Source: Proteobacteria bacterium UBA7415 (GTDB lineage Bacteria; Pseudomonadota; Gammaproteobacteria; Arenicellales; Arenicellaceae). Taken from it: a stretch of DNA of 64,000 nt. The stretch spans positions 186,001 through 250,000 of the forward strand of contig DKML01000031.1 in NCBI GenBank assembly GCA_002470515.1. The letters are read 5' to 3'. The stretch's first letter is position 1. The number at the start of each line of letters is the position of its first letter. This document shows, one piece after another, positions 7,520 through 16,605 of this stretch. The notes beneath the pieces are model-generated. The model saw only the letters and a program-made list of their open reading frames with translations, made no database searches and had not been told where the DNA came from. A program made the position numbers and the translations under genes.

Positions 7520-10517
7520 TTTGACGTTCCCCTTTAGGGTCTATAAATACGGTAGAACCGATGACGGCAGGTACTGTTCGTCCATCGTTCATCGACACAT
7601 AGATCGTTTCGCCTTGGCGCTTATGCCCGTTTCTCACCAAAGCCAATGCAATTGATCGATCTAAACACGCACTATGGTAACTAGATGTAACGTGCCCCAA
7701 CATAGTCGCGGGTATCTGTTGAGCTGGCTCATTGAGAATCTGGCCACCCTCTTCCAGAACGATTTTAGGATCAACCGTCAACAATCCTACAAATTGCTTG
7801 CGATCCTCGCGGCGCAATTCTTGTAAGGCAAGCGAGCGCCTACCCAGATAGTCCTTGGTTTTAGACATCGCCCATTGCATACCCAGATCCTCTGGGCTCA
7901 CTGATCCATCAGTATCTTGGCCAACAATGACATAGCCTTTTTCGGCACGCAGCACATGCAGAGTTTCGGTTCCGTAAGCTGTAATGTCATACGGTTGACC
8001 TGCCGCCCAGAGCCTTTCCCAAACATGGCGACCTTGATTAGCGTTTACATTTACTTCGTAAGCGAGTTCACCTGAAAAACTAATGCGGTTTACCCACACA
8101 GGCACTCCGTCAATACTGCCGTGTCGCGACCCCATAAACGGGAAGGCATCTTTATCAAAATCGATACCGTCAACGACACTGCTCACTACTTTGCGACTAT
8201 TAGGGCCCACCACCGCTGCAGTAGACCAATGATCTGTTACCGACGTCATAAAGACTTCGAGCTCTGGCCATTCTGTTTGGAGCCACACCTCTAACCAATT
8301 CATGACTGACGCCGCGCCGCCAGTTGTTGTGTGCATAAAGAAGTGGTCATCGGCTAGACGTACAGTAACGCCGTCGTCCATAACCATGCCGTCTTCGCCC
8401 AACATAAATCCGTAACGCGCCATACCAACAGCCAGTTTCTTCCAGTTATTGGTGTAGATCATTTCAAGAAACTTAGAGGCGTCTTTTCCTTTAATCTCGA
8501 TTTTACCGAGGGTAGACGCATCCATAATGCCAACGCTATTGCGCGTCGCTAAGCACTCTCTATTAACCGCTTCTTGCAGTGTCTCGTTACCTTGAGGGTA
8601 ATACCAGGGCCGGTGCCATTGCCCCACGTTTTCAAACAAAGCACCGTGTTCAGCGTGCCATTGATGAATAGCTGTTTTGCGTACAGGGTCGAACATCGTA
8701 CCGTCAATGTCTGGCCCTGCCACCGCACCAAATGTAACGGGCGTGTAGTTAGGACGAAACGTAGTGGTACCCGTACTTGGAATGTCTTTATCTAGAGCAT
8801 CAGCAAGTATGGCCATGCCAACAATGTTGCCTGTTTTACCTTGATCGGTACCAAAACCCAAAGCGGTGTAGCGTTTTACATGCTCGACAGAGTGAAAACC
8901 CTCGCGCACTGCTAGGTAGATATCTGAAACGCTCACATCGTTCTGAAAATCAACAAACTGTTTCGGACCATCCCACGGCTTGTCCGCGTTATAGGGTACG
9001 CGCCACATTGGCTGTATTGCTTGTTCTTTAATTGAGTCGGCCTTAGGGGCAGCATTTGTAGCTGGATCAAATCCTAAAGTCTTAGCGGCCGCATCGCCCG
9101 CCTGAGCGCCTTCTTGTAAACCTTCTGCTAGGCTGAACGACGCATTGGCTGCACCCACCGAAACCTGCTTTTGCACAACGACATCTGGTTCAAAGCACAC
9201 CTTAGCGTCATTCCATTTAACTTTTCCACCTGACTGAGCCAGTAAATGAATAGCTGGATTCCAGCCTCCAGAAACAGCGATTAAGTCGCATTCGAACAAG
9301 CGACTAGCACCTACCAATGACTTTGAGTCATCACTTAAAGACTGAACGTAGGCACCGGTGACGCTCTTGCCGCCTTTGGACTTAACAACCGTCGATTGAG
9401 TAAGCACTTCGATACCAAGCCCCCTAACTATTTCGGGTAGGTCACCGTTTGTTTCGGAACGAGAATCAACCACGGCACTAACCGTAATGCCCGCTCGATG
9501 CAAGTCGATTGCTGTTTGATACGCACCATCATTGTTGGTAAAGACAACGGCTCTCTTTGCTAACGGAGCGGAGTAACGCACAACGTACGAAGACACCGCT
9601 GACGCCAACATTACGCCAGCACGATCGTTATACCCAAACGGGATGGGACGTTCGTGCGCACCGGTGGCTAAAATTACTTGCTTTGCGCGAATTCTAAAGA
9701 CTTTCTCCCGCGCACCACGTTGCTTAGACTCAGGAAGGTGGTCGGTAAGTCTTTGTACCGCCGTTACGAAGTTACCATCGTGATAACCGAACGCCGTAGT
9801 TCGGCCTAATAGTGTGACGTTCTCAAATGCTTGGAGCTCTAACAGCGCAGAGCGGAGCCATTCACTACTAGCGTTACCCTCTATCTGAACGTTTTGACTC
9901 AAGAGCCGCCCACCCATCTCGGACTGCTCATCAACCAGCAAAACTCGAGCGTCTGCACGAGCTGCATGCAGCGCCGCCACTATTCCCGAAGGGCCTGCGC
10001 CCACAACTAGTACATCGCAGTGCTCATTGGTTTTCTCGTAATGATCGGTATCTTGCTCCTTAGGGGCAACACCTAAACCGGACGCCTTGCGGATAATATG
10101 TTCATAGGTCATCCACAACTTGGCTGGCCACATAAAGGTTTTGTAGTAAAACCCTGCAGGCAACATAAACGAAAACTTGCCAAACAAGGCCAACACATCA
10201 AAGTTAGGATTCGGCCACGCGTTAGTACTCGTGAACTCTAGGCCTTCATAAATCTCGGCCTGAGTACCTCGCACATTCGGAATAGTCTTCGCGCCAGTTT
10301 GAACCTGAAACAAACCATTGGCTTCTTCAACGCCGTCGCCCATAAATCCACGAGCGCGATGGTATTTCCAACTCCGACCGATAACTTTAACACCGTTGGC
10401 CAATAGAGCTGACGCGATGGTATCGCCTTGATAGCCGACATAACCTTTACCATTAAAGCGAAAACTTATCGGTTTGCTGCGATCGATTCGACCTGCTGTA
10501 TCCAGTCTATTCGTCAT
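7509..10517 (-). CDS. soxA: Sarcosine oxidase subunit alpha
   Basis: 1002 residues, the normal length of the heterotetrameric alpha subunit. The order is: an N-terminal ferredoxin-like region (FNGKGYVGYQGDTIASALLANGV), a Rossmann dinucleotide-binding domain starting at VVGAGPSGIVAALHAA (about residue 170), and from about residue 600 a GcvT-like tetrahydrofolate domain. The alpha subunit binds NAD and takes up the methyl-derived formaldehyde onto folate. The ATG shares one base with the soxD stop (TAATG), so translation is coupled. Confidence 0.96.
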   Translation of the reverse strand: MTNRLDTAGRIDRSKPISFRFNGKGYVGYQGDTIASALLANGVKVIGRSWKYHRARGFMGDGVEEANGLFQVQTGAKTIPNVRGTQAEIYEGLEFTSTNAWPNPNFDVLALFGKFSFMLPAGFYYKTFMWPAKLWMTYEHIIRKASGLGVAPKEQDTDHYEKTNEHCDVLVVGAGPSGIVAALHAARADARVLLVDEQSEMGGRLLSQNVQIEGNASSEWLRSALLELQAFENVTLLGRTTAFGYHDGNFVTAVQRLTDHLPESKQRGAREKVFRIRAKQVILATGAHERPIPFGYNDRAGVMLASAVSSYVVRYSAPLAKRAVVFTNNDGAYQTAIDLHRAGITVSAVVDSRSETNGDLPEIVRGLGIEVLTQSTVVKSKGGKSVTGAYVQSLSDDSKSLVGASRLFECDLIAVSGGWNPAIHLLAQSGGKVKWNDAKVCFEPDVVVQKQVSVGAANASFSLAEGLQEGAQAGDAAAKTLGFDPATNAAPKADSIKEQAIQPMWRVPYNADKPWDGPKQFVDFQNDVSVSDIYLAVREGFHSVEHVKRYTALGFGTDQGKTGNIVGMAILADALDKDIPSTGTTTFRPNYTPVTFGAVAGPDIDGTMFDPVRKTAIHQWHAEHGALFENVGQWHRPWYYPQGNETLQEAVNRECLATRNSVGIMDASTLGKIEIKGKDASKFLEMIYTNNWKKLAVGMARYGFMLGEDGMVMDDGVTVRLADDHFFMHTTTGGAASVMNWLEVWLQTEWPELEVFMTSVTDHWSTAAVVGPNSRKVVSSVVDGIDFDKDAFPFMGSRHGSIDGVPVWVNRISFSGELAYEVNVNANQGRHVWERLWAAGQPYDITAYGTETLHVLRAEKGYVIVGQDTDGSVSPEDLGMQWAMSKTKDYLGRRSLALQELRREDRKQFVGLLTVDPKIVLEEGGQILNEPAQQIPATMLGHVTSSYHSACLDRSIALALVRNGHKRQGETIYVSMNDGRTVPAVIGSTVFIDPKGERQNVA

Positions 10518-10822
10518 TATTTTGCCGCTCCCGGTACTGACCTATTTGGCAGGTCGGGAAGTGGGTCACCCACCCGATAGAATGCAGTAAATTCATAGCT
10601 CACCGTATTGCGAATGGCATAAAACCATTGACGACATCCTGCGGCATGAAGCCACATTTCGCGATGGAAGCCTTTAACGTTAGACCGATTAAACAGATAG
10701 TCTGCCCACTCTTCATCGCTCAGGGCGTCGGGCTCTAGCGGGCGCGCAATGTGCGCTTCGCCACCGAACGAAAATTCACTTTCGTCTCTTAAGCCGCAAA
10801 ATGGGCATTGGAGTTGCAACAT
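10517..10822 (-). CDS. soxD: Sarcosine oxidase subunit delta
   Basis: 101 residues. The four zinc ligands known from the family are all present: Cys6 and Cys9 in CPFCG, and His59 and Cys63 in WLHAAGC. This small subunit sits at the alpha/beta interface. It lies 72 bp after soxB and overlaps soxA by one base. Confidence 0.95.
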   Translation of the reverse strand: MLQLQCPFCGLRDESEFSFGGEAHIARPLEPDALSDEEWADYLFNRSNVKGFHREMWLHAAGCRQWFYAIRNTVSYEFTAFYRVGDPLPDLPNRSVPGAAK

Positions 10823-10894
10823 AGTTTTATCTCAAATCTAAACAGTTACGTATCGCCTATCGAAATGGCGAGATTGAATTATTATTCGCAGCGC

Positions 10895-12145
10895 TTAGTG
10901 CGCCACGCCTGCAGCGCCATGCTCATCAATGAGCTTGCCACTAATAAACCGATCTAAAGAGAACGGTGCGTTAAGCTCGTGCGGCTCATCGTGCGCTAAG
11001 GTATGCGCAAAAGCCCAGCCTGATCCTGGCGTTGCTTTAAAGCCACCCGTTCCCCAACCACAGTTAAAATACAAACCTTGTACTGGCGTTTTGCTCAAAA
11101 TTGGGCAAGCATCTGGGCACGTATCAACGATACCGCCCCATTGACGGTTCATCTTGACCCGACTAAAGGTTGGGAACATTTCCAGAATAGCCGCCATTGT
11201 GTGCTCGATAACAGTAAAGCTACCGCGTTGCCCGTAGCCGTTATAACTATCGATACCCGCTCCGATAACTAAGTCGCCTTTATCTGACTGACTAATATAA
11301 CCGTGCACCGCATTTGACATAACCACGGTATCTAAGACTGGCTTTATAGCTTCTGAAACATAGGCCTGAAGGGGATGACTTTCTACAGGCATGCGAATAC
11401 CTGCCATGTCGGCAAGCACACTAGAGTTGCCGGCAACCACTACGCCGACTTTAGGCGCTTGGATGTAACCACGGCTTGTGTCAACGCCAACAACCTTAGC
11501 GCCGTCACGTCGAATACCAGTGACTTCACAATTTTGAATAATATCAACCCCGAGCGCATCTGCTGCGCGGGCATAGCCCCACGCAACAGCGTCATGACGC
11601 GCCGTTCCGGCACGTGCTTGGTACGAAGCACCCAGCACTGGGTAGCGCGCGTCAGGAGAACAGTTGAGCAGAGGGATGGCTTTCTGAACTTGCTCTTTAT
11701 TAAGCAACTCGCTGTCGACTCCGTTCAAACGATTAGCATTAACCCGCCGCTGAATATCTCGCATATCTTGTAGGTTATGCCCGAGACTGTAGACGCCGCG
11801 TTGCGAGAACATGACGTTATAGTTTAGATCTTGGCTCAGTCCTTCCCAGAGCTTTAGTGATTTCTCGTACAAGGCCGCGGCTTCGTCCCACAAGTAGTTG
11901 GAACGAACAATAGTCGTATTGCGCCCAGTATTTCCTCCGCCCAACCAGCCCTTTTCCAGCACAGCGATATTCTTCATCCCGTGCAGTTTGGCTAGATAGT
12001 ATGCGGTTGCTAAGCCGTGTCCGCCGCCACCAATAATAATGGCGTCGTAGGCTTTCTTAGGTTCTGGGCTTCGCCAGTTTGCTTCCCAGTTTTCGTGCTT
12101 GGTTAAAGCATTTCTAGCGAGAGAGAAGATCGAGTATTTTTTCAT
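10895..12145 (-). CDS. soxB: Sarcosine oxidase subunit beta
   Basis: A 416-residue flavoprotein that carries the sarcosine-oxidising site. It has a [15 protein letters not shown]ossmann motif at residues 39-53 and the [20 protein letters not shown] signature. The conserved ARHDAVAWG segment (His184) probably corresponds to the histidine that binds FMN covalently. The C-terminal [12 protein letters not shown] is nearly invariant in SoxB proteins. It is the first gene of soxBDAG and follows sdaA by 134 bp on the same strand, so one transcript may cover the whole set. Confidence 0.96.
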   Translation of the reverse strand: MKKYSIFSLARNALTKHENWEANWRSPEPKKAYDAIIIGGGGHGLATAYYLAKLHGMKNIAVLEKGWLGGGNTGRNTTIVRSNYLWDEAAALYEKSLKLWEGLSQDLNYNVMFSQRGVYSLGHNLQDMRDIQRRVNANRLNGVDSELLNKEQVQKAIPLLNCSPDARYPVLGASYQARAGTARHDAVAWGYARAADALGVDIIQNCEVTGIRRDGAKVVGVDTSRGYIQAPKVGVVVAGNSSVLADMAGIRMPVESHPLQAYVSEAIKPVLDTVVMSNAVHGYISQSDKGDLVIGAGIDSYNGYGQRGSFTVIEHTMAAILEMFPTFSRVKMNRQWGGIVDTCPDACPILSKTPVQGLYFNCGWGTGGFKATPGSGWAFAHTLAHDEPHELNAPFSLDRFISGKLIDEHGAAGVAH

Positions 12146-12279
12146 AATTTAAAGCTTATGTATTTATACGACACATGCGTGAAGGACGATGGTGCGGAAT
12201 TGATCCACACGTGTTTTGCCGCTGGTCTTTTGACCTTTACACACTCATAAACGCGAATATAGCTCACACGAGTCAAGGA

Positions 12280-13662
12280 TTAGCATTCGGTGATATTTAC
12301 AGCAAGCCCACCTAATGATGTTTCTTTATATTTGGTCTGCATGTCAGCACCTGTGTCGCGCATGGTTCTAATGACTTTATCTAGCGACACAAAATGCTCA
12401 CCAGTGCCCTTACTTGCTAAACGTACTGCGTTGATCGCTTTTATTGATGCCATCGCGTTGCGTTCAATACACGGCACTTGCACTAGCCCGCCAATCGGAT
12501 CACAAGTGAGGCCAAGGTTGTGCTCCATTGCAATCTCGGCGGCGTTGGTTACATGCGCTGGGCTACAACCTGTAACCTCTGCTAATCCCGCTGCAGCCAT
12601 CGAACAGGCTGAACCCACTTCGCCTTGACAGCCAACTTCGGCGCCTGAGATTGATGCATTCATTTTAAATAGCATTCCGATCGCGCCAGCCGTTAGAAAA
12701 AACCGTACTATGCCGTCTTCGTTCGAGTTAGGAACAAAGCGATCATAATAGTGTAAGACCGCTGGGACTATGCCCGCCGCGCCATTCGTCGGTGCTGTAA
12801 CGACACGCCCGCCGCTCGCGTTCTCTTCGTTAACCGCAATCGCGTACACATTGACCCAATCCATGATGCTTAAAGGGTCTTTAAGGCTCGCCTCTGGACG
12901 AGACGCGAGCGCTTGATAAAGTGATGCCGCGCGCCGTTTAACTTGTAAACCACCTGGCAGGATTCCCGTTTGATGGCAGCCGCGGTCTACACATTCACGC
13001 ATTACTTGCCAAATATTGAGTAGACCCTCGCGAATCTCTTCCTCACTACGCCAGACTTTTTCGTTAGCCATCATGAGTGAACTGATGGATAAGTCATGCT
13101 GCTTGCACAAGCGCAGTAGCTCGTCGCCAGAACTAAACGGGTATGGCAACTCAACATGTTCTCCCAGCGAAATCTTGGGCGCAGATGCTTCTTCTTCGGT
13201 GACTACAAAGCCACCACCAATCGAATAAAAAGTGCTTTCACGCAGAACCTTGCCGCTCACATCTAATGCACTGTACGTCATACCATTTGAGTGGTACTCG
13301 AGTGTTTTATCTAAACGCAGAAAGAGATCCGTCTCTTCGCTAAACTTAATGGCGTGAACCCCTAATAAGTTTAAGGAACCTTTGGCACGAATACCGTCGA
13401 TGCGTTCATGCACCTTATCGACATCAACTGTTTCTGCTTGCTCTCCTTCTAGCCCAAGCAACACGGCAGTATCCGTACCATGACCTCGACCCGTGGCGCC
13501 TAGCGAACCGTATAAATCCACTCTAATGCGAGCAACGTCAGTCAAGACTCCTGATGATTCCAGCTCGAGCACGAATGCTTTGGCTGCTCGCATCGGCCCC
13601 ATAGTGTGAGAGCTCGATGGACCTATGCCGATACTGAATAGATCGAAAACGCTAATACTCAT
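12280..13662 (-). CDS. sdaA: L-serine ammonia-lyase, iron-sulfur, single-chain
   Basis: A 460-residue serine dehydratase that converts L-serine to pyruvate and ammonia. Both halves are fused in one chain: the beta domain with [10 protein letters not shown] at residues 14-23, and the alpha domain with [23 protein letters not shown] and [11 protein letters not shown]. These hold the cysteines for the [4Fe-4S] cluster. In Pseudomonas a homologue sits beside soxBDAG and finishes the route betaine to sarcosine to glycine to serine to pyruvate. The same job is inferred here. glyA is not in the window. Confidence 0.95.
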   Translation of the reverse strand: MSISVFDLFSIGIGPSSSHTMGPMRAAKAFVLELESSGVLTDVARIRVDLYGSLGATGRGHGTDTAVLLGLEGEQAETVDVDKVHERIDGIRAKGSLNLLGVHAIKFSEETDLFLRLDKTLEYHSNGMTYSALDVSGKVLRESTFYSIGGGFVVTEEEASAPKISLGEHVELPYPFSSGDELLRLCKQHDLSISSLMMANEKVWRSEEEIREGLLNIWQVMRECVDRGCHQTGILPGGLQVKRRAASLYQALASRPEASLKDPLSIMDWVNVYAIAVNEENASGGRVVTAPTNGAAGIVPAVLHYYDRFVPNSNEDGIVRFFLTAGAIGMLFKMNASISGAEVGCQGEVGSACSMAAAGLAEVTGCSPAHVTNAAEIAMEHNLGLTCDPIGGLVQVPCIERNAMASIKAINAVRLASKGTGEHFVSLDKVIRTMRDTGADMQTKYKETSLGGLAVNITEC

Positions 13663-13747
13663 AATCTCTTGGTTCCTAAATTTTGATCCAAATTTTTGAT
13701 TTCAGTTTTCAGCCTTACAATTCTTTCTTGGAAGCCTAAAGCAGTGT

Positions 13748-14713
13748 TTATAATTGTAATCGTTGTTGTTGCCGTTCTTCTCTTGGAGTACGACCAAACA
13801 TATCTCGATACGACTTGCTAAAATGCGACGCTGATACAAAGCCGCAAGCGATGGCAACGTCTGATATCGAAATGCTCGTTTGTAATAACAACTGCCGCGC
13901 CTTCTTTAACCTAAGATCTAAATAATATCTGCTTGGCACGCAGCCTAAATATTTTCTAAACAATCGCTCTAACTGTCTTCTAGACACCCCCACCAAACTG
14001 GATAGATCATCCAGGTTGATGAGCTCTTCAAGATTCGATTCCATTAATTCTACGGCCTCAATCAGCTTAGGCTGGTCAGCACCGATCAATAGCTTTAGGG
14101 GCACGCGTTGTCGATCGTATTCACCCCGCATGCGGTCGCACATAAACTGTTCTGAAATCGAAACGGCCAGCTCCTTACCGTGCTCTCGCTTAACCAGTTC
14201 GTACATCATGTCTAGCGGTGCAGTACCGCCTGATACTGTATAGCGATCGCGATCTAGTTCGTAGAGTTCCTCGCTGACAATAATGTTAGGCGAGGTCTCG
14301 CGCAAACTCGCAAGATTTTCCCAATGAATAGTGCAACGATATCCCTCTAGAAGCCCCGCCGTAGCGAGCACTTGAGTACCTGTACAAATACCGCCCAAAA
14401 TAACTTTGGATTTAGCCGCACGCACTAAATGAGTTTTAATCGCTGGCTGCCATTGCTGCATCACTCGCATTCCAGAACAAACAAATAAGACGCGTAGGTC
14501 TTGCATCTCGCTGATGGCGTGATCGGGCAGTAGAGTCACGCCATTACTGGCCGCAACAGCTTGACCGTCCAGTGTATAGCTCGGCCATTCGTACAAGGTT
14601 TCATGGCGCAAACGATTGGCCATACGTAAAACCTCAACCGCCGACGAATACGCAAGCATTGAATAATTAGGTAAGAGTAAAAATCCGTAACGTACGGGCT
14701 TATCTGTGTTCAT
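13748..14713 (-). CDS. gbdR: GlxA/AraC-family regulator, GbdR-like
   Basis: A regulator with an N-terminal DJ-1/PfpI-like sensing domain (nucleophile-elbow Cys110 in GGICTGTQ retained) and a C-terminal AraC-type double helix-turn-helix (about residues 220-320, ending ACGFVSASHFSKSYRDMFG). The stretches CTIHWENLASLRE, RDRYTVSGGTAPLDMM and SRRQLERLFRKYL resemble Pseudomonas GbdR, which senses glycine betaine and dimethylglycine and activates sox and sda genes. The position directly upstream of sdaA-soxBDAG fits. The ATG at 14713 (AGAGG 10 nt upstream) is preferred to the TTG at 14722. SouR-like sarcosine sensing is the alternative. Confidence 0.8.
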   Translation of the reverse strand: MNTDKPVRYGFLLLPNYSMLAYSSAVEVLRMANRLRHETLYEWPSYTLDGQAVAASNGVTLLPDHAISEMQDLRVLFVCSGMRVMQQWQPAIKTHLVRAAKSKVILGGICTGTQVLATAGLLEGYRCTIHWENLASLRETSPNIIVSEELYELDRDRYTVSGGTAPLDMMYELVKREHGKELAVSISEQFMCDRMRGEYDRQRVPLKLLIGADQPKLIEAVELMESNLEELINLDDLSSLVGVSRRQLERLFRKYLGCVPSRYYLDLRLKKARQLLLQTSISISDVAIACGFVSASHFSKSYRDMFGRTPREERQQQRLQL

Positions 14714-15066
14714 TGAAATCAAGCCTCTAAGGTTGAGAGACCGATACTTGCAACTCCACTACCACCTATGAGCTCTGATCAAAAAACGACAAAACATGGT
14801 GTGAACCACAGCTTCGGTCAGCAACTCTAGATGATAACTTCGGGACTTCAAATTCGGGCAATTTATATATTGTTCTGTAAACGACAATTTCGTTGAGCAA
14901 TAATAACCCTAAATATACGAATCTGCCTAAATATCCTTGATAGAAAATGGTTTTTTCAGTTTGAACGCTTTTAAGATAATTGCTGAGATTCTTCCAATAT
15001 TAATTAGTGCTAAACTAAATCTCTTAGCGATATACAAACCATAACCGACAACATATTTATAAACCT
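14714..15066. other. Intergenic stretch between divergent genes, 353 bp
   Basis: It should contain the promoters of the GbdR-like gene (minus) and of the unknown gene at 15067 (plus). The only structured element noticed is AACGA-N5-TCGTT at 14880-14894. No RNA gene or riboswitch was recognised, and no promoter could be fixed with confidence. Confidence 0.4.
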
Positions 15067-15564
15067 ATGAGCTTTCACGAAATCAGTTTGAACCCCGAGC
15101 AGTTTCTAGCGGCCTTTAACGAACAGTTAAACAACCGCTTCTACGCGTTGTCCCGTGCTGAATCCAAAATACTGTACCAGCAACTTATTGACGGCGAGCC
15201 CGAACCGTTTATGCAAATAGATGCTGGTGAAGGCGGCGAGGTAATCTGTGATTTGGTTCTAGATTACTCGGAGCATGTTGGAAAAATGAGCTTTAGCAAG
15301 TTCAGAAAGGGCTTGGCAATGATGATGCTCAACATCAAAAATAGATTAGATGAAAAAAAGAGCCTAAACCCAATGAGTAGTGACACCGGCGAGGTACTGT
15401 TCAATGTTCCTGGCGTACTCCAAGAGACTGATGCGACAAACGTAATTGTATGTAGCTTTGCGCAAGCGGGGCCTGGGCGCGCAACACTCAAACTAATGTA
15501 CTTAAACCCAGAAAGCTATGTTCAGGCTGCCGCTGCAGTGTCTGATCAGATAGCGGCGCAGTAA
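15067..15564 (+). CDS. Conserved-looking protein of unknown function
   Basis: 165 residues that I do not recognise. It is soluble, with no signal peptide or membrane segment, acidic, with a helical beginning (EQFLAAFNEQLNNRFYALSRAE), a GEGGEVICDLVLDY centre, and an alanine-rich end. It ends 23 bp before the dioxygenase gene on the same strand, so the two are probably one operon and may act together. Codon use is like the neighbours, and it is clearly a real gene by length and spacing. Confidence 0.6.
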   Translation: MSFHEISLNPEQFLAAFNEQLNNRFYALSRAESKILYQQLIDGEPEPFMQIDAGEGGEVICDLVLDYSEHVGKMSFSKFRKGLAMMMLNIKNRLDEKKSLNPMSSDTGEVLFNVPGVLQETDATNVIVCSFAQAGPGRATLKLMYLNPESYVQAAAAVSDQIAAQ

Positions 15565-15587
15565 AAGGAATGTTGTAAACTCACACC

Positions 15588-16565
15588 ATGGAGTTAAAAA
15601 AACCATTTGTCAGGCTGCCCTTCCAATTCGACGTGAGTCGGTTACAGGAAGAGCTCTCACAATTTTCAGACCAAGAGTGGATGCCACACCCCTCTGGAAT
15701 AGAGGGCAATCTTGCCGTACCGCTTATTTCTTTACATGGCGAAAACAATAATCACTTTGCTGGGAACATGCAGGCTACTCCACACCTTGAGCGCTGCCCG
15801 TACATACAGCAAGTAATGAGTAGCTTTGGCGAGGTGCTTGCACGTTCAAGACTCATGCGCCTAAATGCCGGAACTGAAGTGCGCGCTCACGTTGATTTCA
15901 ACTACCACTGGTACTCAAGGGTAAGAATTCATATTCCAATTATCACCAATCCCGACGTTACATTTTACTGTGGCGATAGCGAACTGCACATGCAAGCAGG
16001 CGAGTGCTGGATCTTTGATTCTTGGCGTTGGCACAACGTTATTAACCGAGGCGATGAGGATCGAGTGCATCTTGTTGTTGACACAGCGGGCTCCGCTCAG
16101 TTTTGGAACATGGTCGACAAGATGAGTGATTATGATCCGGTGGAGCAATCTGATGAACTTAAGGCGCTAGCACAGCTCATTGCCTTTGATGCCCAAAGGC
16201 AAACTACGCTTAAAACTGAGCAATACAACGTATCTCCAGTAATGTCGCCCGGAGAACTCGAGGCGCTTACAAAAGACCTGATTCGAGATTTCAGCTCGCA
16301 CCCCGACAACCCTGAGGACTTAATTCAGAACTATAAGAGACTGCTGAGAGACCTCGCCAAGGATTGGCGCGCTACATGGTCGCAGCACGGGTATCATTCC
16401 GCAGGTTGGCCAGACTATCGTCAAACTTTGGAAGCTACGGTTCAACAACTTCACCCAAACCCTAGAGCTTTACTCACGCAAAGCAACAATGTTGGTGTTA
16501 ATCCAATCATTATGCAGCGCATTATCAGAGCAGCGTTACACACGGACCAAGTGGACCGGTTTTAA
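15588..16565 (+). CDS. Aspartyl/asparaginyl beta-hydroxylase family dioxygenase
   Basis: 325 residues. Residues 80-170 form the cupin core of an Fe(II)/2-oxoglutarate dioxygenase. They include RLNAGTEVRAHVDFNYHW, which supplies the HxD iron ligands, and WHNVINRGDEDRVHLVVD, which supplies the distal histidine and a likely 2-oxoglutarate-binding arginine. The C-terminal 130 residues are extra and unassigned. The family hydroxylates Asp or Asn side chains in proteins or small molecules; the target here is unknown. It is the second gene of a probable pair with 15067-15564 and is convergent with the TPR-sulfotransferase. Confidence 0.82.
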   Translation: MELKKPFVRLPFQFDVSRLQEELSQFSDQEWMPHPSGIEGNLAVPLISLHGENNNHFAGNMQATPHLERCPYIQQVMSSFGEVLARSRLMRLNAGTEVRAHVDFNYHWYSRVRIHIPIITNPDVTFYCGDSELHMQAGECWIFDSWRWHNVINRGDEDRVHLVVDTAGSAQFWNMVDKMSDYDPVEQSDELKALAQLIAFDAQRQTTLKTEQYNVSPVMSPGELEALTKDLIRDFSSHPDNPEDLIQNYKRLLRDLAKDWRATWSQHGYHSAGWPDYRQTLEATVQQLHPNPRALLTQSNNVGVNPIIMQRIIRAALHTDQVDRF

Positions 16566-16605
16566 CTTAGTCCGGCTACTAGACCCGTCTTTGTTTTAGA
16601 CTAAA

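Noticed and set aside
16566..16605. Terminator between the dioxygenase and TPR-sulfotransferase genes
   Set aside because: TTAGTC and GACTAA can pair, but the loop is about 26 nt and no U-tract follows.
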